DNA from: Chryseobacterium gleum
Lineage (GTDB): Bacteria; Bacteroidota; Bacteroidia; Flavobacteriales_D; Crocinitomicaceae
Length of the DNA stretch: 8,445 bases
Assembly (NCBI GenBank): GCA_945877045.1
Contig: CAMCQW010000072.1
Location: 1-8,445 of the forward strand
Direction of reading: 5' to 3'
In this document: positions 6,838 to 8,445 of the stretch, one piece after another
Numbering within the stretch: the stretch's first letter is position 1
How the letters are laid out: each line of letters begins with the position of its first letter
The notes under the pieces: model-generated
What the model was told of the DNA's origin: nothing
Database searches by the model: none
The model's input: the letters and a program-made list of their open reading frames with translations, nothing else
Program-made: the position numbers and the translations under genes

Positions 6838-8445
6838 TTAAATAACGCCACTTTCAGTTTCAAGATCTAAATATTCTTGTACAATTTCTATTGCATTGGC
6901 AACCACATCGCTTAGGGCAACAATATAGGTTCCCTCTACAGCCAGGGAGAAAGCATGTCGAATCGCATCAATTTCAAGTGTAACCACTTCATACGAAGTA
7001 GCCGCATCAGATTCTTTGATGCCATCAATAATTAGGTCGATGATTTGTTTTTCGGTTCTACCACGCAAGTATTTTTCTTGTCGAATAATAATGTGATCAA
7101 ACATTCGAGCGGCAATTCTTGCGCATTCTTTTATGTCATCATCACGTCGGTCTCCAATACCAGAAATAATCCCAATTTTTCTTTTCGCTTCTACACTTTG
7201 AAGATAATCTTCGATTCCACGGTAGCCAGTTGGATTATGAGCAAAATCAATCATCACCTTAAACTTGGAAAATTTAAATACATTCATTCTTCCAGGTGTC
7301 TGCGCAGCCCCTGGAAGGAAAGTAGTTAGGGATAATTTAATATCTTCTATTTTGAAGCCGTATAAATAGGAGGCAAGTGTTGCTGCAAGGACATTCGCTA
7401 TCATGAATTTCGCCTTCCCGTTCATCGTTAAAGGAATAAGTGTCGCTTTTTCAACTCTAATTTTCCAATCTCCTTTCTTAATGGTAACAAATCCATTTTC
7501 ATAGATAGCAGCAATTCCACCATTTTTGCAATGCTCAATAATTGCATTATTATCTTCATTTAAACTAAAAAGGGCCACATTACAATCCAATTTATCAGCA
7601 ATTTTTATGCAATATTCGTCTTCGCCATTTAAGACAGCCCAGCCATCTTTTTTTATACTTTCAACTACGACGGATTTAACGCGTGACAAGTCATTTAAGT
7701 CGTGAATATCACTAATTCCTAGGTGATCTTCTTGAATATTGGTTATTATCCCAATGTCACATCTGCTAAAGCCAAGACCTGATCTTAATATGCCGCCTCT
7801 TGCGGTTTCTAATACGGCAAATTCAACATTTGGGTCTTTTAAAATATATTCGGCGGATATTGGTCCAGTTGTGTCACCCTTCTCCATTAAATGATTTTGA
7901 ATATAGATGCCATCGGAAGTGGTGAAGCCCACGCGGAATCCATTATTTTTTACAATATGAGCGATTAAACGTGTTGTTGTTGTTTTACCGTTCGTTCCTG
8001 TAATTGCTATAATTGGAATTCGTGAAGGTTTCCCTAGTGGATAAAGCATGTCAATAACTGGAGCGGCAACATTTCTAGGCAATCCTTCTGAAGGGGCTAA
8101 ATGCATCCTAAATCCTGGCGCAGCATTAACTTCTAAAATAACCCCGCCATTTTCTTTTAATGATTGGGTAAGGTTGTTTGCCATAATATCAACTCCACAA
8201 ACGTCTAAGCCAATAATTCTAGAAATACGTTCTGCCATAAAGACATTCTCGGGATGCATCATATCTGTTACATCTATCGAAGTTCCACCCGTACTTAAAT
8301 TTGCGGTCGATTTTAAATAAACGATATCGTCTTTCTCAGGAATTGAATTAACGGTAAAGTTCCTTTTTTCTAACAATTCCAAGCTGTCTCGGTCAATATC
8401 TATTTCGGTTAACACATTTTCATGTCCATAACCTCTTCTAGGATC
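6838..8445 (-). CDS. cphA: Cyanophycin synthetase (CphA), 5' end cut by the window edge
   Basis: Enzyme that builds cyanophycin, a poly-aspartate backbone carrying arginine side chains, from Asp, Arg and ATP; the polymer stores nitrogen and carbon in cytoplasmic granules. The reading frame is open to the right edge, giving 535 visible residues; I extended it past an in-frame GTG at 8415 because the upstream codons read DPRRGYGHENVLTEI, a CphA motif. Family length is about 870-900, so roughly 340 N-terminal residues are missing. Visible are the end of the ATP-grasp domain (STGGTSIDVTD, GLDVCGVDIM, ILEVNAAPGFRMHLAPSEG) and a complete Mur-ligase-like domain with P-loop GTNGKTTTT (nt 7972-7998), the CphA-specific ETARGGILRSGLGF, NIQEDHLG, PGRMNVF, DFAHNPTGY, GIGDRRDDDI and LRGRTEKQI. 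Both ATP sites in view look intact. The gene is followed after 4 bp by xseA. Cyanophycinase or isoaspartyl dipeptidase genes, often linked to cphA, are not in the window and could lie upstream. Confidence 0.95.
   Translation of the reverse strand, partial: DPRRGYGHENVLTEIDIDRDSLELLEKRNFTVNSIPEKDDIVYLKSTANLSTGGTSIDVTDMMHPENVFMAERISRIIGLDVCGVDIMANNLTQSLKENGGVILEVNAAPGFRMHLAPSEGLPRNVAAPVIDMLYPLGKPSRIPIIAITGTNGKTTTTRLIAHIVKNNGFRVGFTTSDGIYIQNHLMEKGDTTGPISAEYILKDPNVEFAVLETARGGILRSGLGFSRCDIGIITNIQEDHLGISDIHDLNDLSRVKSVVVESIKKDGWAVLNGEDEYCIKIADKLDCNVALFSLNEDNNAIIEHCKNGGIAAIYENGFVTIKKGDWKIRVEKATLIPLTMNGKAKFMIANVLAATLASYLYGFKIEDIKLSLTTFLPGAAQTPGRMNVFKFSKFKVMIDFAHNPTGYRGIEDYLQSVEAKRKIGIISGIGDRRDDDIKECARIAARMFDHIIIRQEKYLRGRTEKQIIDLIIDGIKESDAATSYEVVTLEIDAIRHAFSLAVEGTYIVALSDVVANAIEIVQEYLDLETESGVI

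Noticed and set aside
7045..8320. Plus-strand ORFs (7045-7329 and 8048-8320) opposite cphA
   Set aside because: They mirror strongly conserved CphA codons and show no protein family features.
8413..8415. GTG at 8415 as the start of the cphA product
   Set aside because: The frame continues upstream to the window edge with DPRRGYGHEN, a conserved CphA motif, so this is an internal Val codon.

Overview
The window is a densely packed, AT-rich, single-strand gene run: seven protein genes, all on the minus strand, with gaps of 48 bp or less and one overlap. Gene families and signals point to a member of the Bacteroidota, most likely Flavobacteriales. The evidence is a GldA-type gliding ABC ATPase, the RGGGGEVGLSCYN/GIGHSTN variant of exonuclease VII large subunit, a TAnnTTTG-type promoter box, A-rich rather than Shine-Dalgarno leaders, and an rnpA-S41 protease pair. 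The taxon is inferred from protein style, not from a marker gene.

Read in the direction of transcription (right to left), the order is as follows. cphA encodes cyanophycin synthetase and its 5' part is cut off by the right edge. xseA (exonuclease VII large subunit) follows 4 bp later. A 48-bp gap then holds a candidate promoter and two inverted repeats. rnpA (RNase P protein) comes next and overlaps by 26 bp an exported PDZ/S41 C-terminal processing protease. After 9 bp comes an O-antigen-ligase-like polytopic membrane protein, then after 22-25 bp gldA, then after 2 bp tyrS (tyrosyl-tRNA synthetase), whose 3' end runs off the left edge. No tRNA, rRNA, CRISPR array, mobile element or horizontally acquired island was seen, and there is no gene-free stretch of 300 bp or more.

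The genes do not form one pathway. They mix nitrogen storage (cphA), DNA repair (xseA), tRNA processing and charging (rnpA, tyrS), and cell-envelope functions (S41 protease, O-antigen-ligase-like protein, gldA). The tight spacing suggests co-transcription, with a probable internal promoter in front of rnpA.

The most interesting local signal is a 29-bp dyad at 5377-5405 that spans the putative -7 box and the rnpA start codon. In a long read-through mRNA it could hide the rnpA AUG, while a transcript from the local promoter would start almost at the AUG and lack the left arm. A second observation is that the exonuclease VII subunit has Asn at a position that is a catalytic Asp in E. coli, and no xseB is next to it. 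No wholly new multi-gene system is evident; the rest is ordinary core genome.
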